64,000 nt of DNA, taken from assembly GCA_035352895.1 (NCBI GenBank), contig DAOPYN010000013.1, forward strand, positions 1 through 64,000, read 5' to 3'. The translations under genes and the position numbers were made by a program. Origin of the DNA: UBA5070 sp035352895. Its GTDB lineage: Bacteria > Fibrobacterota > Fibrobacteria > UBA5070. The notes beneath the pieces are model-generated. The model was given only the letters and a program-made list of their open reading frames with translations. It made no database searches and had not been told where the DNA came from. Below are positions 53,348 to 62,965 of this stretch, piece by piece; position 1 is the first letter of the stretch; each line of letters starts with the position of its first letter.

Positions 53348-53405
53348 GAGGGGCTGATTTCCGGGGGAACGGTCGCCTCTTCGGGCGGAGTCCCCATCCG
53401 GAGGC

Positions 53406-56400
53406 CTATCGTCGCACCAGCCAGCGGGAAGAGATCCGTTCTCCGCCGGCCTCGAGCACCAGGAGGACCTGTCCGGTGGGCGACGACAACCGCAGAGGTC
53501 TTCCGTAGGAGCCCGGATCCATCTCCTCGTCCACGAGGTTCCCCAGCCGTCGTCCCCGCGGATCGAAGGCATCGATGCGTACCCGGCATCGTCCCAGGCG
53601 ATCCGGAAGGCTCCAAGCGAGCGCCGCTCCGCGGATCCCCACGGAGAACGGGCGTGGAGCCCTGGGGCCGGGGGGAAGCCCCGCCAGGATCATGAACGTG
53701 CGTTCCTCCTCTTCGCCGACCGCCCACTCCGAGGTTTCCGCCAGGGGGAGCCATCGGTCTGATTTGTCGTCGTGGATCCAGACTTCCATCAGGGTGTCGC
53801 TTCCGGAGCGCAGGCTTTGGAGGATCAGAGGTTGGCGAGGCGTCAGCCCCTGGAGGCGCACGATCCAGGTGGTGGACGAATCGGAAGGGACCCGGATGTC
53901 CGCAAGCAGGGCCGTCGCGGGAGTTCGCGGATCGTGGAGGGAGGCGCGGAGGCTGGAGCGGGGCCCCGGGGGAAGCTCCCAGGACCGACTGGACTTGTCC
54001 AATCCCGCCCAGATCGCCGAGACGCCGTCGCCGCCCTGGCTTGCCTGGATCCCGATCCTCAAGGCCGGGGGGGAGAGGAGCGACCGGGCGCGCCAGGCGC
54101 CGGAGCCGGACGGACCATCCGGCACGGACGACAGTTGGAGTTCCATCGCCTTGGACGAGCGGTTGAGGATCGCCGCTCCCCGCCAGGCGCCCCAGCGCAG
54201 GGTGGTGTCGGGGATCGACCAGCCCTGGGAAGGGCCGTCGAACAGGTAGGGTCCGGAAAGACTCGTCGAATCGCTTCCGGCCAGACGCCAGATCTGCTTC
54301 CAGGAGAGGTCGAATCCGAAGGGATTGCCGATGGCGTTCCAGCCCGGCTCCAGTCGGATCTTCACGATCCTGGACATGGGGAGCGTCCAGCGTCGCGCGA
54401 TCCAGGGTGTCAGCGGAAGCCCCCGTGTGCGCACCCAGAAGCTCCTGCCCCAGGCATCCATGGAATCCCCCTTGAGGAGGTCCTCGAGCCTTCCGGAATC
54501 GGCGGCGAAGACCCTCCAGTGGCGGGGGTCGTCCTCGCCCCATTGGGCGCGGAAGGACGCGTGCGCGCTGCCTTCGCCCCGCAGGTAGGGAAGCGCCAGG
54601 AGTTCGTAGCGGTCTTCCGTGCGCTTCCATGGGGAAGCCAAGCTGTCCAGGTGGACCACGATGTCCACGGTGTCGGTCCGCGCGACAGTCCGGCCGTCGC
54701 GTGCTTCCACCCAGTAGCGACCGCCCAGGGGAAAATCCTGGCGGGAGATCAGGACCAGGCCGGTATCGGTGATCGATCCCGACAGATCTCGGCAGGAGAC
54801 GGCATGACCAGCCTTCTGCAGGCACAGGCGTCGGGAGAGTCCGGCGACGTTGTCGCTCGCGCTCCAGCGGATCAGGACCGGGACGGACCCCATGGAGTCG
54901 GTGGAGTGGATCGCGGACACGGCGGGAGCCACGGTGTCCCAGCCCAGCCACCACGAGCGGATCCCCCAGGCGGGGAACACCACGAAGTCGCCGGCGGCGA
55001 CGGAGGTGGCCAGATGGACCTTGCCGGCCGTGTCCATCCAGTACACCGATGGAATTTCGCCGACACGCCGCTTCGCATCCGGAACCAGCGTCAGGGGCGC
55101 CCGGATGCGCACCGTGTCGGGGCCTTCCACGGAGACGACGATCGCCGAGTCCGAACCGGCGATGCCCCGCGAGGACAGGGACGAATCGCGCACCGTCACG
55201 GAAACACCCAGAGGTGTCCCATGCCTGGGCACCGACACCCGGATCCCGTGCCCGGCGCGGATCATGACGGAATCCGTCGAAGGAGCCAGCGTGGTGTCCA
55301 GCTCCGAGACCCACAGGAGGGCGGAGTCCACGGATCCCTGGAACCGCGCGAACACCCGCGAGGTCCCCGCGAGCATCCCCAGTACCTTCCCCGAGGATAG
55401 GTCGCCGAGGTCGGTGGTCCAGCCCCAATCGACGACGGAACCGGGAAGGAGGGAGTCCGAGCCGTCGGATCGGCTGAGCACCGCCTGGAACCGGGCGGTG
55501 TCGCCGAGGAGGACCTTCAGCGTGCTGGGTCGCAGCTCCAGGGCCAGCGATCTCAACGCGATGTGGAACGTGTCGATCGCGCTCGAATCGATTCCTCCGT
55601 CGGAGGTGCCCCCGTCGTCGCCCAGGCGCACGTAGAGAGTGTCGTTGCCGGTGACGCCGCGCAGGGGGGTGAAGCGCAGGGTGCCTTCCGGCGAGAGCGA
55701 AGGCTGGACCGCGAACAGTCCGGGCGAGGTGTGCGTCAGGCGGAAGGCGGTCTTCTGGAGGGATTCGTCGGCTGGACCCGCCTCGATGGAGCGCGCCCAG
55801 CCCGCGTGGATGCGTTCGAGGGAATCGGATGCGGCGGTGGGATCGGTTCCCTTGGAGAACCGGGGCGGATCGTTGACGGGACGGACGGAGATGGTGAAGC
55901 TGTCCACTTCGCTGGAATCGGGGTTGTCCGAGGCGCCCAGACGGATCCTGACCGTCGCGGTCCCGTTGGAGTCGGCCTGCGAGGCGAAGGTGAGCGTGCC
56001 GTCCGCGGAAATGGCCGGCTGCGCGGAAAAGAGGGAGGGATGGTCGTTGGTGGCGCTGAACCCCACGCGCTGGCCGTCGGCGCCCGAACCGCCGGAGATG
56101 GCGGTGGCCCAACCGGAGATGGTGGTGGGGCCGGCGTCCTCGCGGACGGTGGGGGATGCGCCCTTGGCGAAGAACGGGGCCTTCCGGGAGACGATCACGT
56201 CCACCTGGGAGGAACCGTAGGACACGGCCACGTCCAGGTTGTGCACGTTGTTTCGCGTACGCACGGTCGCGAATTGTCCGGAAACGCTTCCCGCCACGGC
56301 CACTCCGCCGGCGGTGCCGGTTTCCGAAAGCCCGGCCAGATCCAGGTCCAGGATGGATTTCCCGCCAAGGACCAGGGCTCCGGTCAGGGAGAGACGGTCG

Positions 56401-59342
56401 TACCGCACGCCTGGTTTGGTGGTGCCTCCGAGCTGGATGCGCAAGCTGGAGCCGGAATCGCGCGACAGGTCCAAGGACTGGGCGGACAGCTGTCCCACGG
56501 AGTCGATCGGGCCCGGCGCGATCGCGCCTCCCCGCGCGGTGATGGAGCCTCCGATGCTTCCGCTACCGCAGAGGACCGCCCCGGAAGACACGGAAACCGC
56601 GCTCTGCGAGAGCGATCCGGCCACGCACAGGGTTCCGGAGCCGATCGTGGTCGGTCCGGTGAAGGTGCTTTGACCGCGAAGGGTCCAGGTGCCGGATCCG
56701 GTCTTCGCGAGGCCTCCGGTCTGGGTCGCCACCGGCGCATCGAGACGGCAGGCCCCGGCCGATCCCCCCAGCGTGAGGTTGTTGTTGTTCCCTCCGATCG
56801 CCGTCTGGCTGGTCAGCCGGATGGGGCCGGCGGTGGCCGCGATGGTGGCGTTGCCGGCAAGGGTCAGGGGGCCGGCGAAGTCGGCGGGGGTCGTCGCCCC
56901 GTTGACCAGGGCGCCATCGCCGCCCGGCCCGGAGCCCGAGATCGACAGGGGTTCGGTATCCGCGACGGTCTGGCCGTTGAGGTCCAGGGCTCCCGTTCCG
57001 GAGACGACCGTTCCTCCGGAGATGTCGCCGAGCGCCTTGGCGCTTCCCATCCGCAGGGTTCCTCCGGAGATGGAGAGGGAGCCTTGGAAGGTGTTGGCGC
57101 CCGCCAGGGTCTGGCGGCCTGCGCCGGACTTGGTGATCGCGATCTTCCCGACGATGCTCCCCGCGAAGGTCGTGTCGACATTTCCCGTCAATCCGAGCGT
57201 GCTCTGGGTCCCCGAATTGCGGATCGAGACGTTCCCGTTCGCGGAGGAGTGGATGGCCTGGAACACCTGGTTGTACCCGTCGAGGTCCAGGGTGGACGTG
57301 AAGGATTCGTGCGGTTGGGTCCAGACCGCGTTGGGGGGGATCCCGTTGGTCGCCCCCAGGCGGGCCGTTCCCTCGGCGAGCTCCATGTTGGTGGCTCCTC
57401 CGCCCCCCTTGTAGACGATGGTCCCCGAACGATGCCGGATGGTGGTGGCCGTGCCGCCCATGTTCAACGCCCCGGAAAGGGTCAAGGTGCCGGAATTCCC
57501 CGCCGCGCCGGCGATGGTCCCGTCCCAGGCGCAGTTGGCGTTGACCGCCAGCGGGCCCGACCATCCCGCGCTGGCTCCCGAATCCGGCATGAGCGCCCCG
57601 TTGCCCACGCCCGCGTCGCAGCTGGAGATGGTCAGCGGATTGGAGAACACCGTTCCGCTCCCCAGGAGGATCCGGCCCCCGTTTTCCATGATGACGTTTC
57701 CCGTCCCCAATCCTCCGGTGTTCTTCACCAGGGTGGTCCCCCCCTTGTGGGTGTACGACCACATGCCGGAATTCGACAGGGAGATGGTCAGCTTCCCGTC
57801 GCCCGACTTGGAGATGCCTCCCGCGAGGTTGGAGGCGACCGTGGCGTCGGCGTTGGCCACGATGGTCGGTGCCGATCCGGAAAGGTTCAGGGTGCCTCCG
57901 TTGAGGGTGTATCCGGAAGCGGTGAAGACCAGGGAGTCGGCCTGCATGGTGCCGTTGACGTTCACGGTCCAGTTCCCGTTCGACCCGGAGAACTCGGCCG
58001 TGTTCCCTCCGCCCGGCCAGGAGGACAGGGTCGTTCCGTTCTTTGTCCAGAAGTTGTCCGAGCCCCAGTTCCCGCCGCCGGCTTGGATCCCGGGGTTCGT
58101 GGAGACGTCCCAGGTGGTGCGTTCCGGGAGGTTGTTCACCGCGATGGGAAGGACGGATTCGATCCAGGCTCCCTGGGTGTCGGTGCTGCGCACGCGGATG
58201 GACAGGGATGGTCTGGTCTCGTAGTCGAGGATGGCCGCGGTGTTCAGGCTGAACCCGACGATGGAAAAGAGGTTGTTGTCGGTGGAGCCGGTGCCCGAGA
58301 CCAGGGTGTAGGCGAAGATGGTGCCGCCGTCCGGATCCGTCGTGGCGAAATCCCCGACGATCGTTCCGGTGGGGAGGTTCTCGTCGACGCTGGACTTGGT
58401 CAGTTGGATGCCGGTGGGGCTCTCGTTGGATCGCAGGGCCCAGGTCGTGGCGTCCTGGATGCCCGCGAAGTCGTCTCCGGAGGTCTGCTCCTCGATCGCT
58501 CCGGGGGCGATGCTCACGTAGAAGGAATTGTCCTTGGAGAAGGTGGTGGAGGGAACGAACGTCAACTTGTCGGAGCCGGACGCGACCAGCGAAACGTCGT
58601 CGAACCAATAGGTCCCCGGGGTGGAAATGTTGAATCCGAAGGTATGGACGAGATTCGGCGTGGCGATGCCGGATATGGGCATGGACACCCGGGTCCATGC
58701 GTTCTGGGTCAGGCCGACCGCGCTCCTCCCCACGGCCCAGGTGAATTCCACTCCGCTGTTGGTCACCGGTTCCACCTTCGCGGAAGCCACGGTGGTATAG
58801 GCCCAGAACACGACGGAATCCATCGTCGACCAGTCCGGGCCCATCGGAGAGTAGAAGGCCTGCGCCTGGCTCCATTCCGCGTCCGTCGTGACCGAGAGCG
58901 ATGCCTTCCCCGAGTGCGCGCGGGTGGTGTCGCGCGATCGCTTGGCCGCTCCGAAACCGGAGGCGAATTCCTCGGCCGATGCCTCGAACCCGTGCATGAG
59001 CGCGGCTCCTCCCACCGACACCGCTGGCGAGGAAACCGGGATGGTCTCCAACGGGGTGTTGTCGCCGACCCGGTGGATCGCGATGCTTCCGGTCCCGATC
59101 CGGACGGGTGCGGAGAAACAGACCTTGAAGGGTTGGCGCCCCACCACCATGCGGGCGTCCCGCGCGGGCCAGAAGTCCCGCACGGTCGGAGCCGCGCACC
59201 AGCAGGGCAGGGACGCCGCCAGCAGAGCGCACACGAGCGGTCGGCTCCGGCGATCGATGCCTCTGCCGTGTACATCCGGCGCAGCGTTGCCCATCGAAGC
59301 GTTGGTCTCCCTTCCCGAAGTGGTCCCTGGTCGTCGAGACAT
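53406..59342 (-). CDS. Giant secreted mosaic protein: SbsA-like domain, autotransporter-type repeats, sorting-like C-terminus
   Basis: About 1978 residues. A signal peptide lies near residues 33-50. Residues about 51-112 and 259-306 together look like one SbsA/Big_5 Ig-like domain, with a jelly-roll (carbohydrate-binding-like) segment inserted between them (about 113-258). Then come a cadherin-like domain (about 307-410), a long Gly/Thr/Ser beta-helix with autotransporter-associated repeats (KSGAGRQTLAGANTFQGSL, KTGSGTWTLRGQSTFTGPT), VCBS/Ig-like repeats, and a final FlgD/T9SS-like sorting domain (DAFDPRGRRLGNLVDEEM). There is no autotransporter barrel. ATG at 59342 has GGAGG about 8 bases upstream; 59294 is the alternative. 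It is likely a surface or secreted adhesin or polysaccharide-binding protein. Confidence 0.8.
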   Translation of the reverse strand: MSRRPGTTSGRETNASMGNAAPDVHGRGIDRRSRPLVCALLAASLPCWCAAPTVRDFWPARDARMVVGRQPFKVCFSAPVRIGTGSIAIHRVGDNTPLETIPVSSPAVSVGGAALMHGFEASAEEFASGFGAAKRSRDTTRAHSGKASLSVTTDAEWSQAQAFYSPMGPDWSTMDSVVFWAYTTVASAKVEPVTNSGVEFTWAVGRSAVGLTQNAWTRVSMPISGIATPNLVHTFGFNISTPGTYWFDDVSLVASGSDKLTFVPSTTFSKDNSFYVSIAPGAIEEQTSGDDFAGIQDATTWALRSNESPTGIQLTKSSVDENLPTGTIVGDFATTDPDGGTIFAYTLVSGTGSTDNNLFSIVGFSLNTAAILDYETRPSLSIRVRSTDTQGAWIESVLPIAVNNLPERTTWDVSTNPGIQAGGGNWGSDNFWTKNGTTLSSWPGGGNTAEFSGSNGNWTVNVNGTMQADSLVFTASGYTLNGGTLNLSGSAPTIVANADATVASNLAGGISKSGDGKLTISLSNSGMWSYTHKGGTTLVKNTGGLGTGNVIMENGGRILLGSGTVFSNPLTISSCDAGVGNGALMPDSGASAGWSGPLAVNANCAWDGTIAGAAGNSGTLTLSGALNMGGTATTIRHRSGTIVYKGGGGATNMELAEGTARLGATNGIPPNAVWTQPHESFTSTLDLDGYNQVFQAIHSSANGNVSIRNSGTQSTLGLTGNVDTTFAGSIVGKIAITKSGAGRQTLAGANTFQGSLSISGGTLRMGSAKALGDISGGTVVSGTGALDLNGQTVADTEPLSISGSGPGGDGALVNGATTPADFAGPLTLAGNATIAATAGPIRLTSQTAIGGNNNNLTLGGSAGACRLDAPVATQTGGLAKTGSGTWTLRGQSTFTGPTTIGSGTLCVAGSLSQSAVSVSSGAVLCGSGSIGGSITARGGAIAPGPIDSVGQLSAQSLDLSRDSGSSLRIQLGGTTKPGVRYDRLSLTGALVLGGKSILDLDLAGLSETGTAGGVAVAGSVSGQFATVRTRNNVHNLDVAVSYGSSQVDVIVSRKAPFFAKGASPTVREDAGPTTISGWATAISGGSGADGQRVGFSATNDHPSLFSAQPAISADGTLTFASQADSNGTATVRIRLGASDNPDSSEVDSFTISVRPVNDPPRFSKGTDPTAASDSLERIHAGWARSIEAGPADESLQKTAFRLTHTSPGLFAVQPSLSPEGTLRFTPLRGVTGNDTLYVRLGDDGGTSDGGIDSSAIDTFHIALRSLALELRPSTLKVLLGDTARFQAVLSRSDGSDSLLPGSVVDWGWTTDLGDLSSGKVLGMLAGTSRVFARFQGSVDSALLWVSELDTTLAPSTDSVMIRAGHGIRVSVPRHGTPLGVSVTVRDSSLSSRGIAGSDSAIVVSVEGPDTVRIRAPLTLVPDAKRRVGEIPSVYWMDTAGKVHLATSVAAGDFVVFPAWGIRSWWLGWDTVAPAVSAIHSTDSMGSVPVLIRWSASDNVAGLSRRLCLQKAGHAVSCRDLSGSITDTGLVLISRQDFPLGGRYWVEARDGRTVARTDTVDIVVHLDSLASPWKRTEDRYELLALPYLRGEGSAHASFRAQWGEDDPRHWRVFAADSGRLEDLLKGDSMDAWGRSFWVRTRGLPLTPWIARRWTLPMSRIVKIRLEPGWNAIGNPFGFDLSWKQIWRLAGSDSTSLSGPYLFDGPSQGWSIPDTTLRWGAWRGAAILNRSSKAMELQLSSVPDGPSGSGAWRARSLLSPPALRIGIQASQGGDGVSAIWAGLDKSSRSWELPPGPRSSLRASLHDPRTPATALLADIRVPSDSSTTWIVRLQGLTPRQPLILQSLRSGSDTLMEVWIHDDKSDRWLPLAETSEWAVGEEEERTFMILAGLPPGPRAPRPFSVGIRGAALAWSLPDRLGRCRVRIDAFDPRGRRLGNLVDEEMDPGSYGRPLRLSSPTGQVLLVLEAGGERISSRWLVRR

Positions 59343-59408
59343 TGTACCGCCCTCCGGGCCCGCGTTCCAGTGTTCCGCGAAAGGTGCTGGACGGGAAGGC
59401 ATTCCCGC

Positions 59409-60902
59409 ATGCGCAGTGGTAAGATCGTGTCGGCCATGCATCCCATCGTCGTCATCGCCTTGCTCCACGGGGCCGGATCCACCGGAGGCCCGGAGGAAAC
59501 TTCGCTTCTGATCCAGCAAGCCAGGGAACTGCTTTCGGGTGGCCATCCCGCCAAGGCGGATGTCCTCCTGCGACGCGCCCGCAGCCAGGACTCCAACCAG
59601 ACCCAGGTGGATCTGCTGCGCTCCCGATGTCGCGCCGCCTTGGGGCGTTGGGTTCCCGAGGATGGCGATTCGGATTGGATGGAGGGCGATGCCCGACTGG
59701 AGGTGGCAGCGCGGGAGCGGCCGGATTCGCTCTTCCGTCTGGCCCAGTCCCTGCTCCAAAAGGAGAATATCGCGCAAGCCGCGACGGTCTCCGGGGTCCT
59801 GGCTCGCGCGAACACCGCCTCGCCCGCCCACCTGAAGCTCGCCCAGGATCTGCGGCTGCGCCAGGAGGCTTTGATCGCGTTCCATGGCGATCTCGCCCGC
59901 CGCGCCCAATCCCGAGGGGATCTGGAGGAATCGGCGGTGCAATGGCGACTGGCCTGGACCGCCCGGCCCGAGGATGCGTTCCTGCGCGATCAGGTCCAGC
60001 GCTCCTACGAGGCGCGATCGGCGGCCATCGCCCAGTTGCGGACGGTCCTGTCGCGGGCCCTGGTGGCGAAGGAGGAAAGCATCGCCTACGAGATCGCCTC
60101 CAAGGCCCAGACCGCCTTTCCCGGCGTGGCTCCCTTCCGGAAGGTCTACGATTCCCTGAGGGTGTTCCGCGTCGCCGCGCGCGACGCGCGTCTGGAGCGG
60201 ATCAACGCCATGGCAGACCAGGGCATGGAGGAAGAGGCCATGGAAGCCATGGATGTCCTGGTGAAGAGCGATCCGGAGGATCCCTCCCTGGAACTGGCCC
60301 AATCCCTCCTGCAAAGCCGTCTCCAGAAACGGCGCAAACGTCTCCAGACGGCGGAATTGGTGCGTTCCTGCGATGCGGCCGTGGCCGCGGGCGACGTGTT
60401 GCGCGCCAACGATGCGCTCGCCGAACTGCGTCGGCTCGGAGCCGACGGACTGGAGATCGACCGTCTTCCCTCCAGGATCGATTCCTTGCGCTCCACCCGC
60501 AAGGCCATGGAAGCATTCGACGAAGTCATGCTCCAGGCGCGGGCGGCGTTGCGTTCGGGCGACGTCGCGGCGGCACGGGCCCACCTGCAGAAGGCCGCGA
60601 TCCTCCAGCCCGCGAGCAACGTGGTCAAGGGGTTGATCGCCAACCTCAACCTGCCGCGGCCGACTACCGCTTCCGCCAAGATTCCCAGCGTCGCGCCTCC
60701 GCCTCCGCCGCCGACAGGTCTCAGCGCGGAGGATCTCCGCAGGTCCAAGGAGCTTCTCCTCGCCGGAGTGGCGGCCTACCGCGCGGGCGAATATCCCAGG
60801 GCGATCGAATCGTGGAAGAAGGTGCTGGAAATCGATACCGGTTGCGTGCAGGCGCGCAAGTACCTGGCCAACGTGGGCCTCAAGCAGACGAGGTTGAAAT
60901 GA
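59409..60902 (+). CDS. Periplasmic TPR/coiled-coil protein
   Basis: A 497-residue protein with a signal peptide (SAMHPIVVIALLHGAGS) and many tetratricopeptide-like helical pairs along its length. The C-terminal one is clearest (LLAGVAAYRAGEYPRAIES, then VLEIDTGCVQARKYL). A Pro-rich hinge (PPPPPPTG) precedes the last repeat. ATG at 59409 has GGGAAGG at 59393-59399; ATG at 59436 is the alternative. It is divergent from the giant gene with 66 bases between starts and overlaps the next gene by ATGA, so it is the first gene of a three-gene operon. Confidence 0.82.
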   Translation: MRSGKIVSAMHPIVVIALLHGAGSTGGPEETSLLIQQARELLSGGHPAKADVLLRRARSQDSNQTQVDLLRSRCRAALGRWVPEDGDSDWMEGDARLEVAARERPDSLFRLAQSLLQKENIAQAATVSGVLARANTASPAHLKLAQDLRLRQEALIAFHGDLARRAQSRGDLEESAVQWRLAWTARPEDAFLRDQVQRSYEARSAAIAQLRTVLSRALVAKEESIAYEIASKAQTAFPGVAPFRKVYDSLRVFRVAARDARLERINAMADQGMEEEAMEAMDVLVKSDPEDPSLELAQSLLQSRLQKRRKRLQTAELVRSCDAAVAAGDVLRANDALAELRRLGADGLEIDRLPSRIDSLRSTRKAMEAFDEVMLQARAALRSGDVAAARAHLQKAAILQPASNVVKGLIANLNLPRPTTASAKIPSVAPPPPPPTGLSAEDLRRSKELLLAGVAAYRAGEYPRAIESWKKVLEIDTGCVQARKYLANVGLKQTRLK

Positions 60903-62965
60903 TTCGCTGGATCTGGGGTTGGATCTGCCTGTTGTTGTACCAGGTGGCGACTTCAGGCGAAGTTGCCTGGCGTCGTGTTCCCTTCGAGCCTTCGCGCGGC
61001 ATCGCCACGGCCATGGCCACGATTCCCGGCGGTACGGCGGTGGGGACCTCCGCGGGAGGGTTGCTCGTCCTGAAGGCCGGAAGCGGCAGACTCGAGTCCC
61101 TGACGGAAGCTGCATCGGGTCGGATTCGGAAGGTGCGCTCGCTGGCCTGGGGAGCGGGAGGTCTGTGGATCGTCTCGGACGGGGGACTCCATCGCTGGGA
61201 TCCGTCCACCAGAAGTCTTGCCGCGATGGGTGTGGAACGGCCCGGCGGCCCCCCCGGGGATGTCCGTCTGGTGGCCGTGGCCGAAGGTGTCGTCTGGCTC
61301 GCTTCGGATAGGAGCGTATGGTGCTTCCGGCCGGGCAGGCCGGACAGTTGGCGGGAATGGATGTTGCCGATCCAGGACGTTCCAGGAGCGATCCTCCACG
61401 TGGGAACCCGGCTGATCCTGGGAATGGAAACCAAGGGGTTGCTGGTGCTGGACAGCGCTTCGGGAGTCTGGGTGCGCCTGGGAAGAGCCGAAGGGCTTTC
61501 CTCCGACCAGGTCGTGGGGCTGGAATGGGTGGGGGCCGAGGTCTTCGTGGCGACACCCGAGGGCCTGGACGTGTTCGATCTTTCCACCCAGAAGGTCCGG
61601 CCGGTCGTCGCGGGGGTGGGAGGGTCGTGGATGACCCAATCCAACGGGAACCTCCTGTTGGAAACCGAGGACGGTCTGGTCCGCATCGACGCCGCGGCGC
61701 GGAAGGTGGTTCCCGTCGTCCTGGCCGAGGGGGCCCGCGCGTCCGGATCCCTGATCGCGCGCGGCGAGCGCCTCACCGTGGCCGCGGGCTCGGAAATATT
61801 CGATCGACCGGAACCCACCCTCCTGGGCGACGAACCTCTCGTGCCCACCGCCAAGGGGTTCGGTCTGACCTTGCCCAGGATGCTGCCGGATCGGACCCGC
61901 CTGTCCGCTTTCCTGCGCATCCCCGAGTGGCCGGACGCGAAGGTTCCGCTGGAGGTGTCGCTGTCCGAAGACCGCAGACAGGCGCAGGTGTTCCTTCCCG
62001 AAGATGCCCGTGGTCGGGTCCAGGTGGACCTCGTGGCGATCGGTCAGGATTCGACGGTGGTCGAATACCGTTCCCTCGCGGGCAACGCCGATCGTTCCGC
62101 TCCGGTCCTGGCCCTGGAAGCCACGCGATCGGCGACGCGTGATTCCGTGTTGGAGATGCGGGGACGGGTTTCCGGGATGGGACCGCTCGTCCTGGTGCGA
62201 CAACCGGGAGGTGTCGCCGTGGCCTTGGCGGCCGACGGATCCTTCCGGGAACGACTGCCGCTGCAGGCCGGAACCAACACCTTCCGCTGGGTCCTTTCCG
62301 ACGCGTTGGGCAACGCCGTCGAACGCGGCGCATCGATCCGTCGGGATCTGATCGCTCCCCGCCTGGTTGCGCCTCCTCCCGACACCGTGACCGGGGATTT
62401 CGCCCGCGTGCGCCTGAAGCTGCAGGACGAAGGAATGGTGGCGGCCACGGTGCGGGGGCCCGGCCAGGCGAGGGTGGTGGTGTTCGATTCCTTCCTGGTG
62501 CTGGAGGCCCGCATGCTGGGGGCGGGGCCCAACCAGTTCGTGGTGACGGCGGTGGACGAGGCGGGGAACGGTTCGCGGGCGGTGGTCGGGGTGGTGAGGA
62601 CGGCCGTCTCGCAGGACGCCCAGGCCAACTCCTGGGCCATCGACGGATTCCGTCCGTTCAGCAGGCCCGTATCCACCGATTCCACCGAGATGCGGCGGGG
62701 GGTGAGCGTGATCCGCTACTCCATGACCGAAGGCGAGACCCTCTGCGGTGTCGCCGAGCAGTTCTACGGCAGCCAGCTTTTGGCTCCGGTGCTCATCCAG
62801 TGGAACGGGTTCGCCGATTCCAGCCAATGGCGGCGCATGCCGGTGGGCACCTTGGTGGACATTCCCGTGTGGCGGGACGTCGACCACGAGAATCCCGACG
62901 TGAAGGGCATCCTGGAGAGTTTCCCGTGGGACCGCCTGCCCTTGGCGAGGAGGTACCGCAAGTGA
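60899..62965 (+). CDS. Secreted beta-propeller/Ig-like protein with C-terminal LysM domain
   Basis: A 688-residue protein with a signal peptide. Residues about 25-290 show propeller blades (GTSAGGLLVLKAGSGRLE, IVSDGGLHRWDPSTRS, VATPEGLDVFDLSTQKV), as in two-component-regulator-type propellers. Residues about 390-580 contain Ig-like repeats, with LPLQAGTNTFRWVLSDALGN and MLGAGPNQFVVTAVDEAGNG. The C-terminus carries a LysM module (YSMTEGETLCGVAEQFYGS...IQWNG, then VGTLVDIP) that should bind peptidoglycan. It overlaps both neighbours (ATGA, GTGA). It may sense or measure something in the periplasm and pass it to the downstream cyclase. Confidence 0.8.
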   Translation: MIRWIWGWICLLLYQVATSGEVAWRRVPFEPSRGIATAMATIPGGTAVGTSAGGLLVLKAGSGRLESLTEAASGRIRKVRSLAWGAGGLWIVSDGGLHRWDPSTRSLAAMGVERPGGPPGDVRLVAVAEGVVWLASDRSVWCFRPGRPDSWREWMLPIQDVPGAILHVGTRLILGMETKGLLVLDSASGVWVRLGRAEGLSSDQVVGLEWVGAEVFVATPEGLDVFDLSTQKVRPVVAGVGGSWMTQSNGNLLLETEDGLVRIDAAARKVVPVVLAEGARASGSLIARGERLTVAAGSEIFDRPEPTLLGDEPLVPTAKGFGLTLPRMLPDRTRLSAFLRIPEWPDAKVPLEVSLSEDRRQAQVFLPEDARGRVQVDLVAIGQDSTVVEYRSLAGNADRSAPVLALEATRSATRDSVLEMRGRVSGMGPLVLVRQPGGVAVALAADGSFRERLPLQAGTNTFRWVLSDALGNAVERGASIRRDLIAPRLVAPPPDTVTGDFARVRLKLQDEGMVAATVRGPGQARVVVFDSFLVLEARMLGAGPNQFVVTAVDEAGNGSRAVVGVVRTAVSQDAQANSWAIDGFRPFSRPVSTDSTEMRRGVSVIRYSMTEGETLCGVAEQFYGSQLLAPVLIQWNGFADSSQWRRMPVGTLVDIPVWRDVDHENPDVKGILESFPWDRLPLARRYRK

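Noticed and set aside
53284..56112. Long minus-strand open frame (942 codons) under the giant gene
   Set aside because: It is the out-of-frame shadow of the giant gene; its translation is Arg/Pro/His-rich with no domain character.
55563..59408. Long plus-strand extension in front of the TPR protein
   Set aside because: It is the antisense shadow of the giant gene. A ribosome site and signal peptide place the real start at 59409.
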